DNA of 64,000 bases, from the NCBI GenBank assembly GCA_030268105.1, contig BSDZ01000086.1:1054001-1118000 (forward strand). The letters are read 5' to 3'. The notes beneath the pieces were generated by a model. That model had not been told where the DNA came from and ran no database searches. It worked only from the letters and a program-made list of their open reading frames with translations. Shown one piece after another: positions 11,315-22,006 of the stretch. Both the position numbers and the translations under genes were made by a program. The first letter of the stretch is position 1; each line of letters starts with the position of its first letter. This stretch comes from Volvox africanus. Taxonomy: Eukaryota; Chlorophyta; Chlorophyceae; Chlamydomonadales; Volvocaceae.

Positions 11315-11383
11315 ATTGTTCCCCCTCTAGATGCAGCGTCCCGATGCATGAAACGAGAGCAGACAGGTTGAGGTAGGACAGCG

Positions 11384-12241
11384 TCAGAGAGGTCCGTCCT
11401 TAGACTGTGCCCGCAGCCTAGCTTCATCAAGCAGGGGTTTCATGTCAGGGGTGAAGTTACGTGCCGGTTCCCAGCTATTGTGCTCAGATGAATACCCAGA
11501 CCACTTAACCAGGTACTCATGTACGTTACGCTTACGCCTGCCCTTGCCAACACGTCGTGCACGGTAATACAGGATACGTTCGACAGCATACAGGGTCTGC
11601 TTACCCGATAACCAGGTAGAGGGATTAGCTTCCATAACAGGAGGGATGCTATCGTTAGCCTCAGGCAGAGTACCCCGATATGGACGTACGAGAGATACAT
11701 GAAATGTGGGATGAATGTGTAGGTCAGATGGGAGTTGTAACTCTACAGCCACCGACCCTACCATGCATACGACAGGATAAGGCCCCACAAAGCGCGGTAA
11801 TAATTTACGAGACCCATCAGCCAGGGAACGAAGGTTCTTCGTGCTCAACATAACCAGCTGGCCCTTAGTGAACGTGACGTCCTTTTTGGACTCGTTATAA
11901 TAGTCCATAGCCCGTTGCTGTGCAGCTTCCAGGCAAGCTTTAGCGTCAGTTAGACGGGACACGAAAGACTTCGCAAACGTTTTTGCAGCTGGAAAATTTA
12001 CGTCCAACTCCCGCCAAACAGGCAAAGCAGGGTTAAAACCGTAATTCAGGAAAAACGGACTATTACCAACGGACCGGTTAGTAGCATTATTAATGGCAAA
12101 CTCAGCAGCGGTTAGGTAGGTATCCCATGCAGTAGGGGTGCGTCCTGCAAAGTTACGGAGCATATCACCCAGGACACGGTTAACACGCTCTGTTTGCCCA
12201 TCAGATTGGGGGTGGTAGGCGGTGGACAGGTTCACCCGCAT
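11384..12241 (-). pseudogene. Element C integrase C-terminal half and chromodomain
   Basis: The minus frame starts in the integrase core at MRVNLSTAYHPQSDGQTERV, which holds the catalytic Glu. It goes through the GPY/F-like KLLPRFVGPYPVVCM to the chromodomain YAVERILYYRARRV, HEYLVKWSGYSSEHNSWEP. It belongs to the same polyprotein as 12244-15450. About four bases are missing near 12250 relative to family A, which separates it from the first half of integrase. Confidence 0.92.
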
Positions 12242-12243
12242 TC

Positions 12244-15200
12244 CTACCAGAGTCCCCAGGGCGCCCCAAAACTTACAAATTGAGTGCCGCGGTCAGATAC
12301 CACGGACTTGGGGACCCCATGCAAACGTACCACATTGTCGAAAAATAGACGGGCCGTTTGCTCAGCTGTGCAGGATGATGTCGTGGGGGCCAGGTGGACC
12401 ATCTTGGTGAAACGGTCGACCAGGACCAGCACGGCATCGTATCCTCCCTCAGTTTTGGGCAGCGCAACAATAAAGTCCATAGAGACGCTTTCCCACGGAG
12501 CATCAGGAATAGGAAGAGGTTGGAGATGCCCATGTGCTTTACCAGACTGGGCCTTATTGCGCTGGCACAGGTCGCAACAGAGGACATAATTTTCGGTGTC
12601 CTTAGCCATGCAGGGCCACCAGAATTGACGCCGCAAAAGCTCTAGTAACCGCGTGCAGCCAGGATGCCCAGCAAGAGGGCCGTCATGAAAACGTGAGAGA
12701 AGTTCACGACGTAATGAATCGTCATTAGGTACGACAATCTGACGGTGGGATCCTTCCGATCGGATCCATAAGCCATGCTCCTGTACCAAGTGCCCCGTGT
12801 TGTTGTGAATTGTGAACCACGGGTCGGCTGCATAAGCCTGTTTCAAGCGCTTGGTAAAATCGGAGGGCACGAAGTTAGGTTTTGCCTGAGACCTACTCCG
12901 TGTGCTTACCGCCAGAATGGCTGCATGCAGTGAGGGGTGCCTACTGAGAGCATCAGCTATGTTCAGTGAGCCGCTCAGGTACTCCCAATCAAAGTTAAAC
13001 CGTGCCAGGTATTCCATCCAGCGGACCTGGCGTCGGTTAAGGGAGGGCACACCTTGCAGAAATGTAAGGGGTTTGTGATCAGTCTTGAGGGCAAAAGGCC
13101 GGCCCTCAAGGTAACATCGCCATTCCTTCAAGGCATGTAGGACCGCCAGAAATTCCTGTTCCCCAGTGGTATAACGGGTTTCAGCCCCCGAAAACTTCTT
13201 ACTCGTGTATGCTATGGGGCGTCCCTGCTGCAACAGAACTGCCCCCGTCCCATGTATAGATGCATCAGTTATGACCTCTACACGGAACGGCAATGAGTAG
13301 TCAGGGAAGTGCAGGATAATATCATCAGAGATAGCACGCTTCAAAGCATCAAAAGCTTCTTGGCATGCGGGGGTCCAGGCCTCAGGTGAAGAGAAGGCTC
13401 CCTTACGTGTGAGGTTTGTTAGCGGTGCAGCAATGACTGAGTAGCGCTCTATGAACTTACGAAAGTAGTTGGTCAGGCCCAAAAACTTACGCAGTTCCTG
13501 AAGGTTGGAGGGCACTGGCCAATCCCGAACAACAGCAGTTTTCCGGGGGTCCATCCGTATGCCACCCTGAGACACTATATGCCCCAGATACTCCACCTGT
13601 GGTTGTGCCCAGTGGCACTTAGAACGCTTAGCATACAGCTGCTCACGCCGCAGAACCTCAAAGACCAGGCGGAGGTGTTGTATGTGCTCCTCACGGGTCT
13701 TTGAAAACACCAGGATATCGTCCAGATAACAGATGACGAATTTGTCGATGTATGGCCTGAAGATGCGGTCCATGACGGCTTGGAACGTTGCAGGGGCGTT
13801 CGTCAGTCCGAAACTAAGGACGGTATATTCAAAGTGGCCAAACGGCGTACGGAAAGCCGTTTTAGGGATGTCAGATTCTGCTATACGAATCTGATTATAC
13901 CCCTGCTGGAGGTCAATAGAGCTAAAGAATGCAGAATCTTTTAGCTTATCCAGCAGATCATCGACACGTGGGAGGGGGTAACGGTTCTTAACTGTTGCGG
14001 CATTTAACCCCCTATAGTCAATGCACATTCTCAGAGTCCCATCCTTCTTTCCCACAAACAGAATAGGGGCGGAGTATGGGGATGTGCTTGGCCGTATCAT
14101 ACCTTTTTTCAGCAGCTCAGTAACCTGTCGTTTGACCTCGTCCAGCTCCAAGGGGCTTAGCCGATACATGGGGCGGGAAACGGGTACTGCACCAGGCACC
14201 AAAGGTATGGTGTGATCCACAGGCCGCATTGGAGGCTTACCAGGGACCTCCTGGAATATATCTGCATATTCCTGTAACAGGGCCTCAAGCTCAGGGTCAG
14301 TGGCATCAGCTGGGATAGAAGTTGCATTCAGGTGCAAATTGGGCCGTACTAGTAAAGCATGGGCCCCCTTGCGAATCATGCGAACTGCTGCTTTTCTGCC
14401 AACAACTTCAGGTTCAGTGTGCTGACAGATAGCAGTGGTTGCATAATTAAAGCAAGACGCAGGTGTCATCTGATCTGGTGGCTGTCCGGCAGTAGTAAAG
14501 GGTACCTTGCAGACTAGATTCCCCTTGCGCAGGCGCAAAGATTTAGACTCATAGTCAAGGACAGCCCCATACTGTGCTAGCGTGGAAGAACCCAAGATAT
14601 ACGTGGCAGTGTCAGTTAGCTCAGGCAACACGTATGGGCGGACATTTAACCTTAAAGGACCTGCAGATAGACGAAGATTAACCTGCCCCAAGATAGCCTG
14701 CTTACCCCCATCAGCAAGGGTAACTTCTGACCAGGAGCATGGGCTAGGTTTCAGGCCAAGCTCCGTAACCACTGATGCCGAAATGAAATCATCACTGGCT
14801 CCAGAGTCGGCTAGGGCGGTGAACGTACGACCTGCCGTACTTACGGTGATCAGAGGTACGCCAGCACCTATCAGGGCAGCAGCTTTAGGCAAGCAGAGAA
14901 CTGAAATACAGGGTTTAGTCTCAGGCAAGCCCTCCTGAACCGGTTTAGGAGCAGCAAACCAGACGTCAACAGAGTATGGGCTTCCAGGGAGCTGAACGAC
15001 CTCACCTGCCATATCAAGGCTATGGAAAAGAGCCGTCCCTGGATTAAACCTTAAGACCCGTTGCATTCCCGACAGAAAAGAAGGGTTGCGTCGGGACACA
15101 TACTCAGGCAGCAAGATGCATGCTGAGGTATCAGGGTGTTGACGTTTGCATGCCCTAAAGTGAGCTAATTGCTCATGTAGCTCGCAGAGTGAAGAGGGAG

Positions 15201-15450
15201 TGAACAAGATAGTATGCCCACCCAAGTTAGCGGAGGATTGGGGGCGACCTTGAGGCTCAAACAGATTACAAAAGCCATCAAAGCCGGCACGGACAGTTCG
15301 TGCATCAAAAGAAAAACGTCTCCCTATCACCTGCTCCACTTGGTTTAAAACAGAGGGCAAAAGAGCCCGTACTGCACGGCACTTTGCTACCATCTGGCCC
15401 ACAGCAAAGACCCCAGGTGGTGATCCCTCTATACCAGTCTGGGCAAGTTC
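12244..15450 (-). CDS. Element C pol: protease, RT, RNase H, integrase N-terminus
   Basis: The frame is open from immediately after the gag TAG, with the first ATG at 15393, to 12244. Counting from 15402, the aspartic protease motif ALADSGASDDFI lies at about residues 196-207 and RT catalytic YLDDILVFS at about 558. RNase H DASIHGTGAVLL and a zinc finger with HDGPLAGHPGCTR and CDLCQRNK (about 900-945) follow, then integrase core DRFTKMVHLAP and DRGTQF. The frame then reads SFGAPWGLW and stops through a small deletion. It is the only copy in the window with protease through RNase H in one open frame. Confidence 0.92.
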   Translation of the reverse strand, partial: ELAQTGIEGSPPGVFAVGQMVAKCRAVRALLPSVLNQVEQVIGRRFSFDARTVRAGFDGFCNLFEPQGRPQSSANLGGHTILFTPSSLCELHEQLAHFRACKRQHPDTSACILLPEYVSRRNPSFLSGMQRVLRFNPGTALFHSLDMAGEVVQLPGSPYSVDVWFAAPKPVQEGLPETKPCISVLCLPKAAALIGAGVPLITVSTAGRTFTALADSGASDDFISASVVTELGLKPSPCSWSEVTLADGGKQAILGQVNLRLSAGPLRLNVRPYVLPELTDTATYILGSSTLAQYGAVLDYESKSLRLRKGNLVCKVPFTTAGQPPDQMTPASCFNYATTAICQHTEPEVVGRKAAVRMIRKGAHALLVRPNLHLNATSIPADATDPELEALLQEYADIFQEVPGKPPMRPVDHTIPLVPGAVPVSRPMYRLSPLELDEVKRQVTELLKKGMIRPSTSPYSAPILFVGKKDGTLRMCIDYRGLNAATVKNRYPLPRVDDLLDKLKDSAFFSSIDLQQGYNQIRIAESDIPKTAFRTPFGHFEYTVLSFGLTNAPATFQAVMDRIFRPYIDKFVICYLDDILVFSKTREEHIQHLRLVFEVLRREQLYAKRSKCHWAQPQVEYLGHIVSQGGIRMDPRKTAVVRDWPVPSNLQELRKFLGLTNYFRKFIERYSVIAAPLTNLTRKGAFSSPEAWTPACQEAFDALKRAISDDIILHFPDYSLPFRVEVITDASIHGTGAVLLQQGRPIAYTSKKFSGAETRYTTGEQEFLAVLHALKEWRCYLEGRPFALKTDHKPLTFLQGVPSLNRRQVRWMEYLARFNFDWEYLSGSLNIADALSRHPSLHAAILAVSTRSRSQAKPNFVPSDFTKRLKQAYAADPWFTIHNNTGHLVQEHGLWIRSEGSHRQIVVPNDDSLRRELLSRFHDGPLAGHPGCTRLLELLRRQFWWPCMAKDTENYVLCCDLCQRNKAQSGKAHGHLQPLPIPDAPWESVSMDFIVALPKTEGGYDAVLVLVDRFTKMVHLAPTTSSCTAEQTARLFFDNVVRLHGVPKSVVSDRGTQFVSFGAPWGLW

Positions 15451-16830
15451 CTAGTGGTCCTTACCCTTATTTTTCTCCGCCCCCAGCATTGGGCAGGAGT
15501 CGACCCTATGTTGGTCGGAACCGCAACGGAGGCACATCCCATGTTGTTTACGAAAATGGAACTCCCGTCTAGTACATTTGAATGTGGTTAGATACTCTGC
15601 CAGGTTCTGCTTAGGCCCCTTCTTCTGCACATGGCCCCCTTTTGGGGCCAAGTGCCTCCCCTGCTGTCCGTCGCCCCTCTTAGACTTACCGGCGCCCTTA
15701 ACCTGCCGCGGCTGATCCTCGTGCCCGGTGATGCCTGGACGAACGGATGCAGCCCGCGGTTTTTTGGTCGGGGGCGCCGGGGTCTCCTCGTCAGGGTCGT
15801 CGCAGGCCATGTCCTGTACCGACAGCATGTTCATTTTGGGACGGGCCAGTTTGTCAGATTCCCGTCGGGCCAGTATCCTAAGTTCAGCTTCCAGGGAGAA
15901 CTGAACCAAGTCTGTATATGACTTAAAGGTTTTACCCGACAGGTCAGTTGCACAGTCCCCACTAAGGTCGGATGAGAGGCCCTGCTGAAACCAAAACACA
16001 CGCTCACTATAAGACAGGTCCGCAATGGGCGTGACAAGAGCCTCAAAGCGGCTCTGATAGGCAGAGACAGTTTCTCCAGGGCGCATGCGGTATTTGCCAG
16101 CATTTAATTTCAGGCGTGCCTCAGTGTCACGTGACTGGACCTGGGGTGCAAAACGGACAAGCAGTGCTTCTAGCAGTTCCTCAGATGTATAGGAATCCCT
16201 TGCGTTAGTCCATTGATCGTGCCATAATCTTGCCGCGCCTTCAAAGGCAGTGGCCAAGAAAAGACGGCGCGTAGAGTCCTGTTGACCCCCATGGGCTGTG
16301 GCAAAGTAGTTCCTAACATTACGGACAAAGGCCCGTGTTAGAGGCGCAACAACTCGTCCTAAATCAGAAAGCTTAACATCCATAGGGATATTCAGCTTAG
16401 GCACTGCGATCGCTATTTTTATCACCTCGTCCTCATGTCCAGTATGAGGAGGCCCAGGTGGCCTGGAAGAGGTGCCCGCAACAGCAGCACAAGTTGTTGC
16501 GGCAGCAGCGGGAGCCATCCCAGGAATATCCACGGCACCAGGTGTCAAATGGTTTGACACTACAGCAGGGCCATGAACATAAAAAGGGGATGGGGCATAA
16601 ATAGGTGATGTAGGTGCCTCAGGGGATGCTGTGCCGCCTTGCCTGGGAATAGGTGAAGGCTGGTTCGGAAGGTCGATACCACCTGCAACAGCAGCATTTG
16701 GTGGCTGTGTCAACCTAGAGAGCCATTCCCACCTATTCGCTTGGCTAGCATTAGCAGCAATCCGGCCAACAAACTGAAAGGTGTTGGCAGCAAGAGCCGA
16801 GACAGCATTCGCTAAGTTCGAGGCTTGCAT
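15451..16830 (-). CDS. Element C gag (nucleocapsid precursor)
   Basis: 459 residues from ATG at 16830. A Pro/Ala-rich N-terminal third is followed by the gag core RLFLATAFEGAARLWHDQW and FEALVTPIADLSYSERVFWF. A Lys/Gly-rich basic tail follows, with a single zinc knuckle CLRCGSDQHRVDSC (C-X2-C-X4-H-X4-C) near the end. The TAG stop at 15453-15451 is in the same frame as the downstream pol, which has no ATG for 19 codons. Gag and pol are thus separated only by one amber codon. Confidence 0.93.
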   Translation of the reverse strand: MQASNLANAVSALAANTFQFVGRIAANASQANRWEWLSRLTQPPNAAVAGGIDLPNQPSPIPRQGGTASPEAPTSPIYAPSPFYVHGPAVVSNHLTPGAVDIPGMAPAAAATTCAAVAGTSSRPPGPPHTGHEDEVIKIAIAVPKLNIPMDVKLSDLGRVVAPLTRAFVRNVRNYFATAHGGQQDSTRRLFLATAFEGAARLWHDQWTNARDSYTSEELLEALLVRFAPQVQSRDTEARLKLNAGKYRMRPGETVSAYQSRFEALVTPIADLSYSERVFWFQQGLSSDLSGDCATDLSGKTFKSYTDLVQFSLEAELRILARRESDKLARPKMNMLSVQDMACDDPDEETPAPPTKKPRAASVRPGITGHEDQPRQVKGAGKSKRGDGQQGRHLAPKGGHVQKKGPKQNLAEYLTTFKCTRREFHFRKQHGMCLRCGSDQHRVDSCPMLGAEKNKGKDH

Positions 16831-17592
16831 ATTGTATGCCTGAAAGCCTAACAGATCGAACTGCGAGTGACTGTTCCGGCGAAAGGCAAAGCAAAGGCAA
16901 GGACCAGGGCCTACTCAACGCTTGGATGCCTTCGATGAACTTCAAAAATTTTGAAGTCCGCGCGTGAAGTTGATTTGCGATGGATTGGAGTGACTGGGCA
17001 GAAGTGCCGCTCCGACGGGTCTGAGGTGTTGACACTGCAGAAGCACTCACGGCGGTTGGAACAAACACAATACCGTTCAAGTAATAGAGATATATATGTA
17101 TTAGTGGAAGCCGAAGTAAATTCACGAAGTCGACTCCTCATTGGATTCGATGCGAAGGTACTATCGAACCCGCAACTACAGGGATTCCTCAGCAAAACTG
17201 CAATACAAGTTCTAGATAGAAAGCAGTGTTGCAGGAAGATATTACCTAACAGAGAAGGCAGAATTGTCTAGGTCGCGAGCCACGTTGACCGCGACTAACT
17301 TAGAGATTGACTTTAACAGAAAGCACAGCCAAACTCACAGAGAGCAGGTTCTAAGTGTCACTAGACTAATTTCGTGAATATTACAGACCGGTGGTAGCCG
17401 CAGCAAAAATGGCGGCGCTCAGCTCCTCAGGCAATGTCTCCATGTCCAGAGGGATGTCGGCAGAAGGAAGATCGTGGTCGATGTCCATTTATAAAAGGGT
17501 AGCTTGAGTGGCTTGAGCAGTTACCACAGAAAGACTTGAGAAGGCTTGAAAAGATTTCAGCAAAAGACTTGACGAGACGTCCCAGGGAGGAA

Positions 17593-17606
17593 CAGTTTCG
17601 ATACCA
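17593..17606 (-). promoter_or_regulatory. Primer-binding site of element C
   Basis: Minus-strand TGGTATCGAAACTG, three bases inside the 5' LTR. It shares TGGTATCGA with the A site, which supports a common primer tRNA. Confidence 0.65.
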
Positions 17607-17609
17607 GCT

Positions 17610-18031
17610 TGTTGTATATGGTACCCACGAAGGGTGGTATCAAAAGATACCGGTTGTTGTGCCAGAGCCCGATTAAGTAGAGCCGCCGACTAGGTCGTAC
17701 TTGAGAGACCATAAGGCCTCGAACCGGGCGTGACCTTCAGAAGTCACCACTACAACCGGAGATTCAGTGAACCAGGAACCAGATGTTCCACCATTTACCA
17801 TTCAGGCGGTAAATGGCCCATTCCATACAGGTTATGGAGTAACCGACAGGTTCGGATGTTTCAGGAAATCGGTTAGTATTGGTCGTCGACAGCCGAGACC
17901 AAATCCACAAATCGAATGCTAGATGGGAACATGAAACAGTTAATCTGATAATTAAATATATTATATCATAAAATAATAAACAGATAATTATTATACTTAA
18001 TGAATTACCAAAATGCATTAAGGATACAACA
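17610..18031 (-). repeat. 5' LTR of element C
   Basis: 422 bp, partner of 10893-11314 with one mismatch. Followed on the right by the TAGGG target duplication. Confidence 0.96.
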
Positions 18032-18036
18032 TAGGG

Positions 18037-19099
18037 GCACCATCGGCACCAAAATATCAGACTAGCTCTCCTAATGAAACAGAGGATTCCCTCGTACGGG
18101 TATTGTCAGGTATGGCAATGATTGACTCGAATCGACACATATACCGTAGTCCTTCATCAGAAAATATTTCTGTATCAATGTTGGTCAGTTGTCCCAGCAA
18201 TTTCAACGGAGTTTGCGTCTGGTGCTTCGTCCATTGATCGTTGTCCCAAAACCAGCGGGGGTAAGAGCGGGCAAGTCTTCGTGGGATGATCTCACGCACA
18301 CCGAAGGCAAACTCCAAGCTGTCGTCGCTGTGTGAACTCAGTCTGCGTGCATCCCCATTTAACCAGCCATTTATCCTGTACTCGTGACTGTTTCGACTCT
18401 GATTCAGCTCCACGCGAGCCAGTGGTAGTTTGTAGTACATCTTTTCTTTTCCGTAGACTTGGAGTCATCACGGAGTCCCTGTGGTTGGATTCCTGAAGTC
18501 CGGGCCTTGGAGCATGACTGACGCGACGACTCCCAGTGGGACCCATGGAAGCTGGTGATAACGGAATACCGGTAGTCTCTGGCTCTGGCTCAGTCTCGCT
18601 GGTGATATTCTGAGTCATAGTAACCGTCAATGGCGTCGGAAATGTCGAAGGTTCTCGTCCTACCCTAATGCGTGCCACGACGTTACGAAAAATCTGGACC
18701 CCTCGCGCATAGGATCTCATTCCGGCTAACGTTAGGTCGGTGGTACTCTCCCGGGCCAGTGTAAGTGAAAGGCCTCGTTGAAACCAGTAAATATAGTCTC
18801 CTTCTGAAAAGCTGACCATTGGTGCTATCAGGTCTTCGAGACGAGTCTGATAGGCTTCCACAGGCTCGTTGGGTCGCATTCGATAAGTGCCTGCATGCAG
18901 TTCTCGATACATGGCGGCAATTTGCGACTGATTCCCTGGGCCGAAACGAGTGAGAAGTGCATTGGTCAATTCTTCGAATGTGAAGTGTTCCTGCACGGTG
19001 GTCCAGTGGTCATACCATTCCTTCGCTACACCCCCTAGGGTGGCTCCAACGAATAGGCATTTTACCTCGTCACGTTCACCGCCCTTCACAAGTTGCAAT
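18037..19099 (-). pseudogene. Family D gag, C-terminal part, with stop in zinc knuckle
   Basis: The minus frame from 19099 covers the gag core (CLFVGATLGGVAKEWYDHW, EDLIAPMVSFSEGDYIYWF) and basic tail. It reaches LGVCLRCA and then TGA at 18292, in the middle of the knuckle. The same frame continues past the stop as DHPTKTCPLLPPL, completing C-X2-C-X3-H-X4-C, so the stop is a nonsense mutation. It is closely related to the B gag at 23710-24987. The N-terminal part of the same gag lies at 26277-26639, separated by a 100-bp insert and the whole B element. Confidence 0.88.
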
Positions 19100-19160
19100 T
19101 GTTGTACCTCTGTTGTGTCGGCCTACAAAGGCCCGATCGGAAGATGACCATCGGTGGTCC
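19100..19160. mobile_element. Left part of a ~100-bp LTR-like mini insertion in D gag
   Basis: Starts TGTTGTACC after GCAAT (19095-19099). The right part (26243-26281) ends ATACTACA before GCAAA. Removing it and the B element restores a continuous D gag frame. It contains the hairpin GACCATCGGTGGTC, and the B element inserted in this stem. It has no coding capacity. It could be a solo LTR of a very small element, but its origin is uncertain. Confidence 0.6.
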
Positions 19161-19975
19161 TGTTGTATCCTTCCTTCTTCAATCATACATTAGATCTGCA
19201 CGTCTGGATGTTAGCTGAGTGCGTACCAAGCTTACGAACAGCAAGGCAATCCAATGCGAATAGTAGACAGCGGAAGACTCAACAATAAGGAAAGATTCAA
19301 CTTACAATGTTCTTCAATTACAGATTTGTAGTCTGCCATCAGACCCCGCGGGCGATGTTCATCACTCGGCTGCAGATGGAGTGCTAGAATAGCTCAGGCC
19401 GAATATAAATGATTATATCGTATGTATGCGTATCAGATAGAGTTAAGTACTCGGGTACTTAGTCCAAAATAGCATCGAGCCGACTTCGGTTCTCTAGGCG
19501 GCCGTCCTTGCACCTATCACGTCGTGATACCGATGTGCAGTACAGGTCTCACTGGATTTCGATCTCAAGTGTGAGTACCTTCGTAGCACTATTCTAAATA
19601 TCGTGTCATCCGTGATATTAATGGATGCAACGCATGCAATATGCGAAGGTCCGAATATCGATATTCAGTTGCCGACCCAACCATCGCGATCGTCGGATTC
19701 TCGCATACGCGTATAGTTTATGAAGTAGATGAGATAATAATATTTAAAGTATTATTATGTGATATAATATGCCAATGGATAGATCGCGCATTAATTATCG
19801 ATATCGAGTCAAACATGTTGACCAACAGCGCGACGTCGTAGGTGATAATGCAGCATGCCTGATTAGCTAGATATACTCGAGTATATCATGCTAATATGCT
19901 TGTATCATGCTTCACAATGCTTAAATGCGTTGCGGTCTTCATTGGTGCAAACGGTGATCGAACCCGTGTACAACA
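19161..19975 (-). repeat. 3' LTR of element B
   Basis: 815 bp from TGTTGTATCC to GTGTACAACA. Differences from 25423-26237 are all C/T or G/A at CpG positions. Confidence 0.96.
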
Positions 19976-20038
19976 ACTATCCCCCCTCCCGTATGCAGCG
20001 TCCTCGCTGCATCGGACAGCATCGACTGCAGAGATCAT

Positions 20039-20647
20039 TGGGTTTGCGTGGCACGTAGGCGAGCTTCCTCCAACAGGGGCTTCATTTCCGGTGAGAAGTT
20101 ACGCATCGGCTCCCACGAATTATGCTCGCTAGAATAACCAGTCCACTTGACCAGATATTCGTGCACCTTTCACTTCCATCATTGTCGACCAATGCGACGA
20201 ACCCGATAATCCAGTATTCGTTCCACATCATACACTTTTTGCTTGCCTGCGATCCAGGTCTCTGGACCAGGGTCCATTACTGCAGGGACATCAGTGTCGT
20301 TTGTAACGGGTGCTGTGCAGCGATAAGGGCGGATGAGGGAAATATGAAATGTGGGATGGATATTCATGTCAGAAGGTAGGGATAGCTCCACAGCTACATT
20401 CCCTACCATGCGAACAACGGGATATGGACCGATCCAGTGAGGTAGCAATTTATGGGAACCGTCGGCGAGCGAAGTTCTTGGTGCTCAATAATACCATTTG
20501 TCCCACTGAAAATGTTACGTCTCGTTTGGATTTATTATAATAGTCCGTCGTCCGTTGTTGTGCCGCATCCAAACATGCCTTCGCGTCTGTCATGCGGGAT
20601 AGGAACGACTTGGCAAAGGTTTTAGCCGCAGGGATATTTATCTCCAA
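20039..20647 (-). pseudogene. Element B integrase C-terminus and chromodomain remnants
   Basis: Minus frames 20647-20450 and 20448-20179 carry the region after the integrase core (MTDAKACLDAAQQRTTDYY, then WIGPYPVVRMVGNVAVEL and YDVERILDYRVRR). The chromodomain is cut by a stop after RRIGRQ and another shortly after. It can be followed to 20039 with HEYLVKWTGYSSEHNSWEP and TQTQ before the stop. At least one frameshift and two nonsense changes are present. Confidence 0.82.
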
Positions 20648-20650
20648 CTC

Positions 20651-22006
20651 TCACCACACGGGTAGCGCAGGATGGAATCCATAATTCAGAAAGGAAGGGC
20701 TTTGACCTGTTGAGCAATTAACAGCGTTGTTAAGCGTGAATTCTGCCGAAGTCAGAAATGTATCCCAAACAGAGGGTGTGCGTCCCGCAAAATTCCTCAA
20801 CATGTCGCCCAGCGCGTGATTTGTGCGTTCAGTTTGCCCATCAGATTGTGGATGATATGCTGTGCTCAAATGAACGCGCATACCGACGAGCCCACATAGC
20901 GCTTCCCAAAACTTAGACGTGAATTGACCGCCACGATCGGATATCACATTTTTAGGAACACCATGTAATCGGACCACGTTATCGAAAAATAATCGTGCTG
21001 TTTGCTCAGCGGTGCAAGATGAGGTGCAGGGGGCTAAGTGAACCATCTTGGTCAAGCGATCGAATATAACGAACACCGAGTCGTATCCCCCCTCAGTTTT
21101 GGGCAGCGCGACTACAAAGTCCATTGAAACACTTTCCCAAGGGGCATCTGGTATAGGTAAAGGTTGTAACAAACCCTGGCCCTTACCGGATAGTGCTTTA
21201 TTGTGCTGACATAGACTGCACCTTTGCACGAAGTTTTCCGCATCCTTCACCACGCGCGGCCACCAGAACAAGCATCGTACGAGCTCTGCCAGACGCGTAC
21301 TTCCAGGATGTCCTGCCAACGGGTCCTCGTGGAACTGCGCAAGAATATCGTAGCGCAAGGCGTCGTCATTCGGCACGACGATTTGTGTGGTCGAGCCATC
21401 CTTCCATATCCACAAATTGTTGCGCTTGTGCAAATGTTCCACATTGCTTGGTGAGGCAAGCCATGGATCAGCCTGATACGCCATCTTAAGTCGTTGCGCG
21501 AGATCCGCTGCTATCGGCACCTCCTGACTGCGCGAACGAGTAACCGGTGCTGCCAAAATTGCAGCATGTAATGATGGATGTCGACTGAGGGCGTCAGCAA
21601 TATTAATTCTGCCGGCGATATACTCCCATGTGCAGTCGAAACGAGATAGATACTCCATCCACCGGGCTTGTCGTCGATTAAGCGTGGGGACACTCTGCAA
21701 GAATGTCAGCGGTTTGTGGTCGGTCTTCAACGTAAAAGGGAGACCTTCGAGGTAACAGCACCACTCCTTCAAAGCATGTAGAGCTGCCAACAGCTCCTGC
21801 TCTCCGGTTGCATATCGGGTCTCTGCACCCGAGAACTTCTTACTCGTGAAGGCGATCGGTTGTCCTTCCTGTAACAATACAGCGCCACTTCCATGCAAGG
21901 AAGCATCCGATATAACTTCAACACGGAATGGCAACGAGTAATCAGGGAAAGAGAGGGTAACGTCTCGGCGACGATTCGCTTGAGCTCTTCGAATGCCCGC
22001 TGACAT
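20651..22006 (-). pseudogene. Element B RNase H and integrase core
   Basis: The minus frame from [13 protein letters not shown] (about residue 16) holds RNase [31 protein letters not shown], the zinc finger HEDPLAGHPGSTR with CSLCQHNK, and MDFVVALPKTEGGYDSVFV. That last segment is the undamaged version of the site broken in A. Integrase core DRGGQFTSKFW and YHPQSDGQTERTNH follow. The frame ends at LPVW because of a TGA where other copies have Arg (LPVWRE). It overlaps the preceding RT frame through a one-base deletion. Confidence 0.88.

Larger units (their letters stand above)
10893..18031 (-). mobile_element. Ty3/gypsy chromodomain element C, full length, young insertion
   Basis: A complete 7,139-bp element on the minus strand. 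The two 422-bp LTRs differ at one base (G/A at 11217 versus 17936), and a perfect 5-bp target duplication TAGGG lies at 10888-10892 and 18032-18036. Order is LTR, primer-binding site (17606-17593), gag, TAG, pol, out-of-frame integrase end with chromodomain, purine tract (minus-strand AGAGGGGGAACAAT beside 11315), LTR. It is the most recently inserted element here, yet its integrase is frameshifted near 12250. Confidence 0.96.

Noticed and set aside
20651..22006. Element B as an active autonomous retrotransposon
   Set aside because: Gag is intact, but protease is unrecognisable, RT and RNase H are in different frames, and the integrase end and chromodomain carry stops.
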